Shown: positions 1 through 9,991, numbered from the stretch's first letter. The stretch is DNA of 34,709 nt from Candidatus Campbellbacteria bacterium RIFOXYC2_FULL_35_25 (GCA_001774495.1 MFAE01000010.1:2303-37011), one strand, 5' to 3'. Program-made: numbers and translations. Notes: generated by a model from the letters alone, not told the origin.

Positions 1-70
1 AAGGGCGAGAGAGGAGGAAGAGCACGTCATTTTGTCAGTATTAGCTTTTTGTTAGAATTTATAGTAGTAA

Positions 71-143
71 GCCGTTGTAGCTCAGTTGGTAGAGCACGTC
101 ATTGGTAATGACGAGGTCAGCAGTTCAATCCTGCTCAACGGCT
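71..143 (+). tRNA. tRNA-Thr (anticodon GGT)
   Basis: 73 nt cloverleaf: acceptor GCCGTTG/CAACGGC, anticodon stem CGTCA/TGACG with loop TTGGTAA, T-arm CAGCAGTTCAATCCTGCT. Confidence 0.93.
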
Positions 144-151
144 CAAGAAGC

Positions 152-224
152 GCCGCCTTAGCTCAGTAGGTAGAGCAATGGTATCGTAAACCATAGGTCC
201 GCAGTTCGATTCTGCGAGGCGGCT
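152..224 (+). tRNA. tRNA-Thr (anticodon CGT)
   Basis: 73 nt cloverleaf: acceptor GCCGCCT/AGGCGGC, anticodon stem ATGGT/ACCAT with loop ATCGTAA, T-arm CGCAGTTCGATTCTGCG. Confidence 0.93.
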
Positions 225-314
225 CATTATTGTGCATAAAAGAGAAACTTGAATAATTTGGTTTGCTTATCTGAATAAAAGACGATTAAGCCTTTTGCCC
301 GAACGATCCTTCAG

Positions 315-385
315 AAGGGCGAGAGAGGAGGAAGAGCAACGGTATCGTAAATCGTAGGTGGTCGGTTCAAGTCCGACAGAGGGCT
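315..385 (+). pseudogene. tRNA-Thr(CGT)-like remnant; 5' acceptor and D-arm replaced
   Basis: AGAGCAACGGTATCGTAAATCGTAGGTGGTCGGTTCAAGTCCGACAGAGGGCT retains anticodon arm, T-arm and 3' acceptor strand, but the expected 5' strand GCCCTCT..AGCTCAG is absent. Instead the 24-nt AAGGGCGAGAGAGGAGGAAGAGCA is present, which also occurs at 1-24. Confidence 0.65.
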
Positions 386-451
386 CAAAAAAGTATATTG
401 GTGGGTGAGTAGAAATAATTAGTAGATATATTAATAAAAAAATACTTTTTA

Positions 452-1126
452 TTAATGATTTTTAATTATAGGTACTGATTTAATTTTTTTCCGCATCCTT
501 AGAATAATTCTTCCGAGGATTTCTATTATTTTTTCAGCTTTCCAGAAAACTATAAAGCTTACTAAAAAAGAAAAAACCTGGATAGAAAAATTATTTTGAA
601 TATCAAAAAGACTCGCTATTCCACCATCAGAATCAGTAAAATTTTTAATATAAAAAATAATAACAAGCCCATACACAAGTATTTTATAAAAAGGGTAGGT
701 TTTGCTCATAATATTTTTTTTAATAATATCAAATGTAATATCCTTAACCTTGCCTAAAAGAATCAATACCCCGATAAGTAGCAACCATGAAATACCATAG
801 AGGGAAAATAACAAATCTTCTGTAGGAATGGGTATATGGAGATTAAAATATCCAGATACAATGCCACCGATACTCGAGAAAAGTATGGCGACAAATACAA
901 AAATATTTTGCCTTTTCTTTTCTTGGGCATAAATAGAAAGCACCCCAAGAATACCAACTAAAACAAAACCGATAATCGCATAAATTATTAGCAAGAAGTT
1001 TTCAGAGAATCTAAAAAGTAAATACGATGTAAAATAATTAAATATTCTTTCGAAAATAATTAATCCTGGTACTAGAAAAAATAATAAAGCTAAGGTATTA
1101 ATTAATATTGTTATTGATTTTTTCAT
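452..1126 (-). CDS. multi-pass membrane protein, unknown function
   Basis: 224-aa ORF with several hydrophobic segments. Confidence 0.7.
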   Translation of the reverse strand: MKKSITILINTLALLFFLVPGLIIFERIFNYFTSYLLFRFSENFLLIIYAIIGFVLVGILGVLSIYAQEKKRQNIFVFVAILFSSIGGIVSGYFNLHIPIPTEDLLFSLYGISWLLLIGVLILLGKVKDITFDIIKKNIMSKTYPFYKILVYGLVIIFYIKNFTDSDGGIASLFDIQNNFSIQVFSFLVSFIVFWKAEKIIEILGRIILRMRKKIKSVPIIKNH

Positions 1127-1160
1127 TGGCTAAAATAATTTATTTTCTACTACCCAACTT

Positions 1161-1904
1161 TTAATCAGACGACCCTGCAAGAATTTCCAACAAACTTAAA
1201 AATAGATTGATAATATCCAAATAAATATTTACAGCAATATCAATTGCTGTACCCCAAGTCTCGTCCCCAACCATTGTTTCAAGTCTGTTAAAATCGTAAA
1301 GTAGATACAAGGTAAAAATAACAGCTCCCAAGTATGCTCTAACCAGTGAAAAGATTTCTGACCGGAAGAAGAAAATGTTTAAAAGCCCCATCACAATTAA
1401 CATCAACAAAGAGATAAACAAAAACCCTCCAAGAAAACTAAAATCAATACTTGTTAGAAATACGATTCCTGCAGTAGAAAAAACAGAAAGAGCCGTTGCA
1501 AATAATGTTTGAGAAACAATACTATTCCACTCTTGTTTGTATTGGCTAGTAACCAATGATTGTTCAAATTCTTCCCTTTGTTCGTCTGTTATTTTTTCGC
1601 CTCTTTTGAGAACAATCCCACGGCTTTTTAAATATTTTTTAAGTTTGAATCTTTTGCCAAAATGCTCAATTGTTGGACCAATTTCCCAACCGATTAAACC
1701 TGAAAAAATGGCGACTAGTAAGAGATTAATCGGATAGACATCTGCAAAGTAAATTATTGCAAACAAAAAAACAAAAGTGCTGACAACGGTTACCCACATT
1801 TCTTTTGCAGTTTCAAACAGTTTATTTTTGCGCGCCGTTATCGCGGTAATCAATAGCATCACCCCAACGATTATAAATGTACGAGCGAAAAGAATGTTAA
1901 ACAT
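1161..1904 (-). CDS. Bax inhibitor-1 / YccA-like membrane protein
   Basis: 247 aa, multiple TM segments, C-terminal NIYLDIINLFLSLLEIL typical of the BI-1 family; a charged insertion (KSRGIVLKRGEKITDEQREEFEQ) sits in the middle. Confidence 0.7.
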   Translation of the reverse strand: MFNILFARTFIIVGVMLLITAITARKNKLFETAKEMWVTVVSTFVFLFAIIYFADVYPINLLLVAIFSGLIGWEIGPTIEHFGKRFKLKKYLKSRGIVLKRGEKITDEQREEFEQSLVTSQYKQEWNSIVSQTLFATALSVFSTAGIVFLTSIDFSFLGGFLFISLLMLIVMGLLNIFFFRSEIFSLVRAYLGAVIFTLYLLYDFNRLETMVGDETWGTAIDIAVNIYLDIINLFLSLLEILAGSSD

Positions 1905-1929
1905 GTTTTTTAGATTAAATTGTTAATAA

Positions 1930-2202
1930 TTAAATATTCATAACTAATAAGAAAAAAAGAAACGGATAGATAAGGCAGGCAACAAAGAATATTTTATCGA
2001 CAATATCAAGATTTTTTCTCCTAGATATAGAAATTACAATATTGATCAAGAAAAATATACCGGAAGGAAAGAATCCGATTAATACCGTAAAAGCGTCAGG
2101 TAATGTAAAAGTGGCAAAATATATAGCTATTAATATATCAAAAATAAAAACAGGAAATCCAGTAATTTTTAATAATGTATTTTTTTTCAAGTCTACGTGC
2201 AT
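1930..2202 (-). CDS. small membrane protein
   Basis: 90-aa ORF with 2-3 hydrophobic segments. Confidence 0.5.
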   Translation of the reverse strand: MHVDLKKNTLLKITGFPVFIFDILIAIYFATFTLPDAFTVLIGFFPSGIFFLINIVISISRRKNLDIVDKIFFVACLIYPFLFFLLVMNI

Positions 2203-2352
2203 TTTTATTTAAGGAGGCTTTTTGTTGTTTGTTTATGATACTGAATTCACAATTAAATTTTTTTGTTTCTTTTTTATATAATAACACCTATCCTTTTCTA
2301 AGTAATCCCCATATTTTAAGTAATTTATGATAAACTTAATTTAATTAAAAAG

Positions 2353-2775
2353 ATGAAAACTCAAAACCACATTTTAGTCGCCCCGCTACTGATATCTATG
2401 CCGTATCTTTTTAGTTTTTCTAGCGGGGCTACTATTATTGCAATTGCTTCAAATATTTTAATCGATATTGATCATTTACAACTTATTTTTAAAGAAAAAG
2501 CTTTCAGTTTTTCTAAAATTAAAAATCTTTACGAGAGTATTTACGACAAACATAACCACGAAAAATCAAACAAAGCTTTTGATAGTGATGTTTTTTATCT
2601 TTTCCATACTATAGAGTTTAATGTTTTATTGCTAGCTTTGTCCCTCAGGTTTCCTTTCTTAATGTTTGTGGCTATTGGTTTTTTATTCCATATATTATTT
2701 GATATAATCCACCATTTAATGCATCATTTACCTATTAGATGGTTATTTCTTATTAATTGGTTAAGAAATATATAA
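2353..2775 (+). CDS. membrane protein with His/Asp motifs (YdjM/metal-dependent hydrolase-like)
   Basis: 140 aa; NHILVAPLL, ILIDIDHLQ and FHILFDIIHHLMHH pattern in a membrane context. Confidence 0.5.
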   Translation: MKTQNHILVAPLLISMPYLFSFSSGATIIAIASNILIDIDHLQLIFKEKAFSFSKIKNLYESIYDKHNHEKSNKAFDSDVFYLFHTIEFNVLLLALSLRFPFLMFVAIGFLFHILFDIIHHLMHHLPIRWLFLINWLRNI

Positions 2776-2778
2776 ATT

Positions 2779-3459
2779 ATGAGCAAATTCTACATAATAG
2801 GCACACCCATAGGAAACCTCGAAGATATGACTTTTAGGGCTGTTAGAATTTTAAAAGAAGTTGATTTGGTTCTTTGCGAAGACACTCGGGTAACCAAAAA
2901 GCTTTTAGATAAGTATGAAATCAAAACACCAACCCTTTCTTATCATCAACATAGCAAAATTTCAAAAATAGAGAAAATTTTTGATTTAATGAAGGAAGGA
3001 AAAAATTTAGCCTTAGTTTCTGATGCCGGCACTCCTACTATTTCAGATCCTGGCTCAGTTCTTGTTTCAAAAATAAGAGGGGAGTTTGGCAATGATGTTG
3101 AAGTTTTAGTCGTTCCAGGTCCAAGCGCTTTAATATCAGCCCTTTCCGGGAGCGGATTTACAGCAGACCAATTTTTATTTCTGGGTTTCCTGCCTCACAA
3201 AAAAGGGAGGGAAACATTATTTAAAGAAATTGCCGAAACGAAAAGAACCGTTGCTTTTTATGAGTCTCCTCATAGAATAATAAAAACACTAAATTCTCTA
3301 AATGAATTTGTGGGAGACAGAAAAATTATGATTGCCCGAGAGCTAACAAAAATTTACGAAGAAATCGTTTCTGGTACAGCTGGGGAGTTATTAAAATATT
3401 TTGAGGGGAACCCGGTTAAAATTAAAGGTGAGTTTGTGGTTGTAGTAAGTAATAAGTAA
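2779..3459 (+). CDS. rsmI: 16S rRNA (cytidine(1402)-2'-O)-methyltransferase
   Basis: 226 aa; FYIIGTPIGNLEDMTFRAVRILKEVDLVLCEDTRVTKKLL, SDAGTPTISDPG, VPGPSALISALSGSG and FLPHKKGRE are diagnostic. Confidence 0.96.
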   Translation: MSKFYIIGTPIGNLEDMTFRAVRILKEVDLVLCEDTRVTKKLLDKYEIKTPTLSYHQHSKISKIEKIFDLMKEGKNLALVSDAGTPTISDPGSVLVSKIRGEFGNDVEVLVVPGPSALISALSGSGFTADQFLFLGFLPHKKGRETLFKEIAETKRTVAFYESPHRIIKTLNSLNEFVGDRKIMIARELTKIYEEIVSGTAGELLKYFEGNPVKIKGEFVVVVSNK

Positions 3460-3611
3460 TAAGTAGTAAGAAAGTTTACAGTTTACAGTTTACAGATAGG
3501 CAAAGTTTTTCTGGATTGCTTCGGACTTCGTCCTCGCAAAGACGAAAAATTTACTTTGCAAATTTTTGGTTCTTAAATTTTACATCTTAAATCATAAATC
3601 TTACATAAAAA

Positions 3612-4430
3612 ATGAAAATAAATTATTTTGATATTCATTCACACTTAGAGTCCTCGAGGTTTGAAGAAGACAGGGAAGACGTTATTTCTCGTATGAAAGA
3701 TGAGGGAGTTTTTACTATAGCAATTGGAACTGATTTAGAAAATTCAAAAAAAGTAGTTCGGTTGGCAGATAAATATGAAAATATTTTTGCTTCGATTGGT
3801 CTGCATCCTACAGACACTAATGAAGATTTCAACGAAACAGATTACGCCGAGTTGGTAAAAAATCTAAAAGTTGTCGCCATAGGGGAGTGTGGATTGGAAT
3901 TTTCTAGACTAGGAGAAGATTCTGAAGGAGACCCTAAATCATTAGAAATGATCGGGCAAGAAAGGCAAAGACAAATTGATATTTTTAAAAAACAAATAGA
4001 TTTTGCTGTAAAATACGATAAGCCACTAATGATTCATTGTCGGGATGCTCATTTTGAGGCAATAAATATTTTAACTGAAAAGAAAGAACAATACGGGGCA
4101 GGATTAAGAGGGGATATTCATTTTTTTTCTGGTGACGTTGATATTGCTCAAGCATACCTCGATCTTGGGTTTACCATGTCTTTTACCGGAGTGCTAACTT
4201 TTACGAAGGATTATGACGAGGTAGTTAGATTTATTCCCCTAGAAAGAATAATGTCTGAAACAGATGCCCCCTACGTGGCCCCTGTGCCTTACCGTGGGCA
4301 GAGATGTGAACCTTCGTATGTAGAAGAGGCTGTAAAGAAAATAGCCGAAATAAAGGGTTTGGACTATGAAATTGTCAAAAAAGCCATGGTTGAGAACGCA
4401 GTTAGGTTTTTTGGTATAAAAAACTCTTAG
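3612..4430 (+). CDS. TatD family metal-dependent hydrolase
   Basis: 272 aa; DIHSHLESSRF, SIGLHPTD, IGECGLEFSR, PLMIHCRDA, ETDAPYVAPVPYRGQRCEPSYV. Confidence 0.93.
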   Translation: MKINYFDIHSHLESSRFEEDREDVISRMKDEGVFTIAIGTDLENSKKVVRLADKYENIFASIGLHPTDTNEDFNETDYAELVKNLKVVAIGECGLEFSRLGEDSEGDPKSLEMIGQERQRQIDIFKKQIDFAVKYDKPLMIHCRDAHFEAINILTEKKEQYGAGLRGDIHFFSGDVDIAQAYLDLGFTMSFTGVLTFTKDYDEVVRFIPLERIMSETDAPYVAPVPYRGQRCEPSYVEEAVKKIAEIKGLDYEIVKKAMVENAVRFFGIKNS

Positions 4431-4571
4431 AGGGGATAGGGTAGAGGGTTTAGGGTATAGTGGACGAATTTTGCTTCGCAAAATTCGTCTTTCTACCAAC
4501 TACTCACTACTCACTACAAACTAGCAAGAAATCATTTGATTTTTAGTTTCTATTATGCTAACCTATTAGCC

Positions 4572-5081
4572 ATGATTACAGGAAATATAAGCGAAAAAAT
4601 GGAAGGTCTAAGGGTCTACGAAGTAGGCTATCTTTTGTTACCAATTCTTGATGAAGAAAAAGCTCAAAAGGAGGCTGAAAAAATAAAGAATGTTATAGAA
4701 AAAAACAAAGGAATGTTCTTATCAGAGGGGGCTCCTCAAAAGAGAGTTTTAGCTTATCCAATGACCAAAAAGATTGCTTCTGAGAACAAAAAGTTTAATG
4801 ACGCTTTCTTTGGTTGGATTAAATTTGAGTCAGAAGTTAATGTATTAGATCTTTTGAAAAAGGAACTTGATGGTGCTGGTAATGTTTTGAGATATTTAAT
4901 TATAAAAACTAATAAAGATATAGCCCCTGTTTCTAACCCAGTTAAGTTTGCTTTCAGTAAAGAGGATTCTAAAAAAGAAGGAAAAGAAGAAGTCATAGAA
5001 AAGTCAGAAGTTCAAGTTGAAGAAGAGGCTGAAGAAGAAAAGAAGTTAGATGAAACCATTGATGACTTGGTTATTGAATAG
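4572..5081 (+). CDS. rpsF: 30S ribosomal protein bS6 with acidic C-terminal extension
   Basis: YEVGYLLLPILDEEKAQKEAEKIKNVIEK...LAYPMTKK...RYLIIKT; gene order rpsF-ssb-rpsR. Start moved to the internal ATG before MITGNISEKMEGLRVYEVGYLL. Confidence 0.88.
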   Translation: MITGNISEKMEGLRVYEVGYLLLPILDEEKAQKEAEKIKNVIEKNKGMFLSEGAPQKRVLAYPMTKKIASENKKFNDAFFGWIKFESEVNVLDLLKKELDGAGNVLRYLIIKTNKDIAPVSNPVKFAFSKEDSKKEGKEEVIEKSEVQVEEEAEEEKKLDETIDDLVIE

Positions 5082-5155
5082 AGTCTTGGTATACTAGTAA
5101 TAGTTAAAACTTCAGCCTAAGGGCTGATCAGCCTCGGGCTGAAAAAACTAAAATC

Positions 5156-5608
5156 ATGTATTTAAACAAAGTAATTATAATAGGAAATTTAACTAGAGAC
5201 CCTGAATTGAAAGCTTTGCCAAGTGGTGGGCAAGTTGTTAATATAGGAATTGCGACAAATAGGGTTTGGAAAGACAAGGAAGGAAGCAAGCAAGAAGAAG
5301 TTGAATTTCACAATGTAGTTTTCTTTGGAAGAACAGCTGAAATTGTTGCTCAGTATTTAAAAAAAGGAAGTAGCGTTTTGGTTGAAGGAAGATTGAAGAC
5401 AAGAAGTTGGGAACAAGAGGGTGTTAAAAAATATATGACCGAGATTATTGCTGAAAGTATGCAATTAGGGCCAAGAAAAGAAGGGGGGTCAGGACAAGGT
5501 TATCAAAGCGAAGCCAGCCCAAGCGCAAGTAGCGAAAGCAAGGCTCCACAAGTTGATACAATTGAATATCCTGAAGAAGAAATTAATCCAGAAGACATTC
5601 CTTTTTAA
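5156..5608 (+). CDS. ssb: single-stranded DNA-binding protein
   Basis: MYLNKVIIIGNLTRDPELKALPSGGQVVNIGIATNR; acidic C-terminal tail ending PEDIPF. Confidence 0.97.
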   Translation: MYLNKVIIIGNLTRDPELKALPSGGQVVNIGIATNRVWKDKEGSKQEEVEFHNVVFFGRTAEIVAQYLKKGSSVLVEGRLKTRSWEQEGVKKYMTEIIAESMQLGPRKEGGSGQGYQSEASPSASSESKAPQVDTIEYPEEEINPEDIPF

Positions 5609-5732
5609 CTCAGTTAAAAAGGAACAGAGAAACAAAAGAACAAAAGAACAATATTTAAAAATTAAGATAATTATAAATTAGAAAATATAAATTGCTGTAA
5701 ACTGTTAGCTGTCAGCTGTAAACTTAAAAAAT

Positions 5733-5933
5733 ATGAAACAATGCCATTTTTCAAAAAATAATATAGCTCAAATTGACTACAAAGATCTGGAGGCTTTGAG
5801 GAAGTCTATTAATCCTCACGGAAGGATGATTGCTAGAAAAAGAACTGGTCTTTGCGCTAAACATCAAAGACAATTAGCTGAGGCCATTAAGAGAGCAAGA
5901 TTTTTAGGTCTTTTGCCTTATATCATAAGATAG
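5733..5933 (+). CDS. rpsR: 30S ribosomal protein bS18
   Basis: IDYKDLEALRKSINPHGRMIARKRTGLCAKHQRQLAEAIKRARFLGLLPYI. Confidence 0.95.
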   Translation: MKQCHFSKNNIAQIDYKDLEALRKSINPHGRMIARKRTGLCAKHQRQLAEAIKRARFLGLLPYIIR

Positions 5934-5973
5934 CTTGTAGCCAGTAGCTTATAGCAAAAAATTAAATTTAAAC

Positions 5974-5999
5974 AAAAAATACTCGAAAGGGTATTTTTT
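5974..5999 (+). terminator. intrinsic terminator after rpsR
   Basis: AAAAAATAC-TCGAAAGG-GTATTTTTT. Confidence 0.7.
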
Positions 6000-6079
6000 G
6001 TTGCTTATACCAGTAATTTTTGTTATAAACTTACTTAGAATCTGATTCTTCGGTAACAAACATCATAAGAGGTAATGCT

Positions 6080-6589
6080 ATGCAATGCTTTGTAGATGGG
6101 TCCACTTGCGACAAAAATCCGTGTGAAGGACTGGGAGTCTTAAATGCTGGTGCATGTCGCTTTTGCGAGAAAATTGAGTCTAACAGGGACCAAATAGGGC
6201 GGTTTCTTTCGGAAATTGGTATAGGTCGTCCCCTTGAAGATGATGAGGGAGAGGATCTATACAAACTCGTGATGAGCTCTGAGACCATGCTTTGTATTTT
6301 AACTGATTTTGATAAATATCTTGAAGAAAGGATTGTTTTGTTGAAGGAAGAAATTAATAAATTCAAAGATTTTGCTTCTTTAAAGGAGTTTGTGAAAAGG
6401 GAAGAGTGGTGGCTTGGTGTCATTTTTGATATTGATATCCAAGAAGTTCTTGAAGAGTTGGAGGATGATACCAGCATAACTTTTTCTGATGCAATTGATT
6501 TTTGGAAAAAAAGGCTTGATAAAATCGAATTAAGCCAATGGTATGACATGAAGGAGTTCATTTCCTTTCTTGAGAAATTCTCCGACTAA
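6080..6589 (+). CDS. hypothetical protein with Cys-rich N-terminus
   Basis: 169-aa ORF, starts MQCFVDGSTCDKNPCEGLGVLNAGACRFCEK; immediately followed by a strong terminator. The overlapping minus-strand ORF 6031-6561 is judged spurious. Confidence 0.65.
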   Translation: MQCFVDGSTCDKNPCEGLGVLNAGACRFCEKIESNRDQIGRFLSEIGIGRPLEDDEGEDLYKLVMSSETMLCILTDFDKYLEERIVLLKEEINKFKDFASLKEFVKREEWWLGVIFDIDIQEVLEELEDDTSITFSDAIDFWKKRLDKIELSQWYDMKEFISFLEKFSD

Positions 6590-6601
6590 TCCGCCTTTGG
6601 C

Positions 6602-6640
6602 AAAATCGCCGTGACCCTTTTTGGGCCACGGCGATTTTTT
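6602..6640 (+). terminator. strong intrinsic terminator
   Basis: AAATCGCCGTG...CACGGCGATTTTTT hairpin with T-tract. Confidence 0.88.
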
Positions 6641-6795
6641 ATAGACTGTAAACTGTAGGCGGGTATCTTTTATTAATAACTCTAAATTTGAGTACAGTTC
6701 GAGGAGATAAGGAACAAAAATATGAGATGTACATTATAGTACTTCGAATATTTTTGCAACGAAATCGACGAAGAAATGTGCCAAATTTAGAGTTA

Positions 6796-7353
6796 TTAAA
6801 CTCTCCCTGAATATTCTCCCGTCTCAGTATTAACTTCAATAACATCACCCTCTTTAACAAAAATTGGGACTCCGATAGTGGCTCCTGTCTCTAGTACTAC
6901 TTGTTTGTTCGCTCCAGTCGCGGTATTTCCCTTAACTGCAGGAGGGGCTTCTTTCACCTTAAGTTCTACTTTGATAGGTATTGAGACACCGATAATCTCT
7001 TCGTTGAATAATTTAACATCTACCAATGAGTTTTCTTTCATAAATTTAGCACCGACGATAATTTCCTCTGAAAGGTTGAATCTTTTGCTAGGGTCTTTTT
7101 CCTCACAAAAACAAAATTCACCTTTATTACTGTAAAGATATTTTATTTTTTTACGTTCAATGTCAGCTTCGTCAACTTTCTCGGCTTGGTGGAAGGCTCT
7201 TTCTATAACCTTACCGCTGATAAGATTTCTTAGTTTGGTTTGGTTAACTGGTTTTCTCATTTGTTTTCTAAAAACATGAGAAGAAAGAACCTCATAAGGC
7301 TCACCATCGACAACAATAAACTTCCTTTCTTTAATTTCGTTATAGTTAAGCAT
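6796..7353 (-). CDS. efp: translation elongation factor P
   Basis: MLNYNEIKERKFIVVDGEPYEVLSSHVFRKQMRKPVNQTKLRNLISGKVIERAFHQAEKVDEADIE...GATIGVPIFVKEGDVIEVNTETGEY. The track start at 7374 lies in a heptamer repeat, so the start is set at 7353. Confidence 0.93.
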   Translation of the reverse strand: MLNYNEIKERKFIVVDGEPYEVLSSHVFRKQMRKPVNQTKLRNLISGKVIERAFHQAEKVDEADIERKKIKYLYSNKGEFCFCEEKDPSKRFNLSEEIIVGAKFMKENSLVDVKLFNEEIIGVSIPIKVELKVKEAPPAVKGNTATGANKQVVLETGATIGVPIFVKEGDVIEVNTETGEYSGRV

Positions 7354-7497
7354 AAATGCAGAATCATGAATCACGAATTATGAATCATGAATATTAATTA
7401 ATTAAATAATGTGTACGGGTTGAATTTTTAGCGAAGCTAAAAATTCAACCCCTTGATTCGTGATTCGTTCTTCTTGATTCACAAATTCTAAAAAAAT

Positions 7498-8505
7498 CTA
7501 CGATTTTTTTAGTTCTTCTTTAATTTTCTTCACAATTTCATTTGCAATCTTTTTATTCTCTTTCAAAAAAGTTCTTGCCTTGTCATATCCTACCCCCATT
7601 TTTTCTTCTCCGTAAGAATAAGTAGATCCTTTTTTTTCTATCAGGCCAAATTTTTCTCCTAAAGCAATTATTTCACCTTCTTTTGAAATTCCTTCGTTGT
7701 ACATCAAATCAAACTCGGTCTGTTTAAAAGGGGAAGCCACTTTATTTTTAACTACCTTAACCCTTACGCGACCCCCTACAACTTCATCACCTTTTTTTAT
7801 CTGAGCGATTCGACGAACATCTAATCGAACGGAAGTATAGAATTTCAAAGCTTTACCGCCAGGAGTTGTTTCTGGGTTACCAAACATAACCCCAATTTGC
7901 ATTCTTATTTGATTGATGAAAATAACGGTTGTTTTGCTTTTGGCTACAATAGCGGTTAGTTTTCTTAATGCTTGCGACATAAGCCTAGCCTGTTTCCCCA
8001 CATGGTGAGCCCCCATGTCGCCTTCAATTTCGTCTTTTGGTGTTAATGCGGCTACTGAATCAACCACAATAATGTCTACTTTTCCTGAACGGACTAAGCT
8101 CTCTGTGATTTCTAGGGCTTGTTCTCCATTGTCTGGTTGAGACACAAGCAATTCGTTGATGTTAACTCCTAAATTTTTCGAATATTCTGGATCAAGAGCA
8201 TGCTCTGCATCCACAAAAGCGGCAATTCCTCCTTCTTTTTGTGCAGAGGCAACCACATGTAGAGCCAAGGTAGTCTTTCCTGACGATTCTGGGCCAAAAA
8301 TTTCAACGATCCTTCCACGAGGAATACCTCCAATGCCAAGAGCATAATCAAGTCCAATTGATCCAGTTGGGATTGCTTTAACGTCAACTCTCGGTGCATC
8401 TCCGAGTTTTATGATTGCTCCTTCTCCAAATTTAGTTTGAATTTGTGAAATGGTATCTTCGATACTTGAGTTTGTCGTTTTTGGGGTTGTTGATTTTTTT
8501 GCCAT
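7498..8505 (-). CDS. recA: recombinase RecA
   Basis: 335 aa; [52 protein letters not shown]...[38 protein letters not shown]. Confidence 0.98.
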   Translation of the reverse strand: MAKKSTTPKTTNSSIEDTISQIQTKFGEGAIIKLGDAPRVDVKAIPTGSIGLDYALGIGGIPRGRIVEIFGPESSGKTTLALHVVASAQKEGGIAAFVDAEHALDPEYSKNLGVNINELLVSQPDNGEQALEITESLVRSGKVDIIVVDSVAALTPKDEIEGDMGAHHVGKQARLMSQALRKLTAIVAKSKTTVIFINQIRMQIGVMFGNPETTPGGKALKFYTSVRLDVRRIAQIKKGDEVVGGRVRVKVVKNKVASPFKQTEFDLMYNEGISKEGEIIALGEKFGLIEKKGSTYSYGEEKMGVGYDKARTFLKENKKIANEIVKKIKEELKKS

Positions 8506-8669
8506 ATTTTTTAGGATCTAATTTAATAATAAGTAATGGTTTTATAATTCTATCAGAAAGAGGGGATGGCTTAAATACTTGACGATATTATTTGTTTGTT
8601 GGTATATAAGTAATTTATAAAATATTGTCAGAGTACATGGATGATGAGAAATATTTTGGATATCCCTTG

Positions 8670-8948
8670 TTAGGCGATGTTTTGTTTAAAATCCTTGCGT
8701 TTTCTTGAATTTAAAAAATAAACAACTATCGATACAAAAATAAATACTATTAATGATAATACCACCCAACCTTTAGTATTATAGAAACAAAGATTCCCCC
8801 ATCCAAATCCTCTACAATTTACCAAGTCTAATTCTCTAGAAAAGGGGATGATATTGGGTAAAAAAAGGTAGGTATCCATTAAATATGCTAAGAACATAAT
8901 GAACGTACTTATTGGAATAATTTTTTTTAACGAGTTTATTTTTTCCAT
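8670..8948 (-). CDS. small membrane protein
   Basis: 92-aa ORF with two hydrophobic helices. Confidence 0.5.
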   Translation of the reverse strand: MEKINSLKKIIPISTFIMFLAYLMDTYLFLPNIIPFSRELDLVNCRGFGWGNLCFYNTKGWVVLSLIVFIFVSIVVYFLNSRKRKDFKQNIA

Positions 8949-9086
8949 ATTATAATAATATTTTTTTATTTTATAAATATTTGTTGTTTTTCAATTTCAC
9001 AACAACGTTTGCACATATCTGAAGTATTTTTGGAGAAATATTTTAGATACCGGCCGTTCGTGACGTACCATTTAGAAATTTTGAGG

Positions 9087-9533
9087 TTAATTGCACTCAA
9101 ATTTTTCTACTATTATTCTGGGAAGATGAGAACAATCTTTAGTCTGTGGCGTGTTGGCGGTGCAAGGCGATTCCCCAAGCGAAAGTAACCCTGTTACAGT
9201 GACGGTTTTGTCACAGTTTAGCTCACTTTTCTTTGACACCAATCTAAAGTAGCCATATTCCGAAGTGAAAAAAGATTCATAATACCCAGGTATGTTTGTT
9301 AAGGCCTCATACTGCATAGATGATATTTCGTCATATTTAGATGTATCGCTTTCAGTCATTGTTACGATTTTGTTATCACATTGTTCTAAGCTGGTATTTT
9401 CAAGATTACAGATATTATTAATACTTATGGATGTTTCATTGCTATTATTTGAGGTACTGGGGAATAAAATATATGATCCCATGGTTAGTAAAATAATTAC
9501 GATGATTGTATAGATTGTTTTCTTGTTTAACAT
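9087..9533 (-). CDS. secreted/membrane-anchored hypothetical protein
   Basis: 148 aa with N-terminal TM segment. Confidence 0.5.
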   Translation of the reverse strand: MLNKKTIYTIIVIILLTMGSYILFPSTSNNSNETSISINNICNLENTSLEQCDNKIVTMTESDTSKYDEISSMQYEALTNIPGYYESFFTSEYGYFRLVSKKSELNCDKTVTVTGLLSLGESPCTANTPQTKDCSHLPRIIVEKFECN

Positions 9534-9595
9534 AAATTTTTTAAATGAGAAAATAAAACAAATTGAGCAAAATTTTTAAGCTATATTTCACCTAA

Positions 9596-9949
9596 CTACA
9601 AACTAGGTTCATAAATTAATTCCAAAACTTCTTTTTTAATCCTTTCAAACCTGTCTTGTATTTCAATTTCGGTTATGTTGTACCCTTCGGAAAGTAATAA
9701 TTTTTCCTTAAAATTTCCTTCTTCGTCGACGAAAATCTGTCTCCCGTTCATTGTAATATAAGAAGCATTTTTTATTGTCCCTCTTATTTCTACCAGAGAT
9801 TCTTTTAGTGTCATACCACTAGTAGGGTAGTCTATTGTTATTACTCCTCCCTTGATGATATTTCTTGTTTGATAAAAGGCATAACTAAGAACAACAATAA
9901 CTACGGCAGCAACAATCCCATATTTTAATAATTTATTTCCGGTTATCAT
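9596..9949 (-). CDS. membrane-anchored protein with Ig-like/glucodextranase-type domain
   Basis: 117 aa; TM followed by ITIDYPTSGMTLKESLVEIRGTIKNASYITMNGRQIFVDEEGNFKEKLLLSEGYNITEI. Confidence 0.6.
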   Translation of the reverse strand: MITGNKLLKYGIVAAVVIVVLSYAFYQTRNIIKGGVITIDYPTSGMTLKESLVEIRGTIKNASYITMNGRQIFVDEEGNFKEKLLLSEGYNITEIEIQDRFERIKKEVLELIYEPSL

Positions 9950-9991
9950 AAAAATTAAACATAGAAACCAAAAAACAAAGAAACAAAGAAA

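Noticed and set aside
5934-6079. Expected rplI (bL9) after rpsR
   Set aside because: Not present here, but L9 absence is known in some CPR lineages and cannot be judged from one window.
6031-6561. 176-aa minus-strand ORF overlapping 6080-6589
   Set aside because: Ser-rich low-complexity translation typical of an antisense shadow; the plus-strand ORF has a good start context and a terminator right after it.
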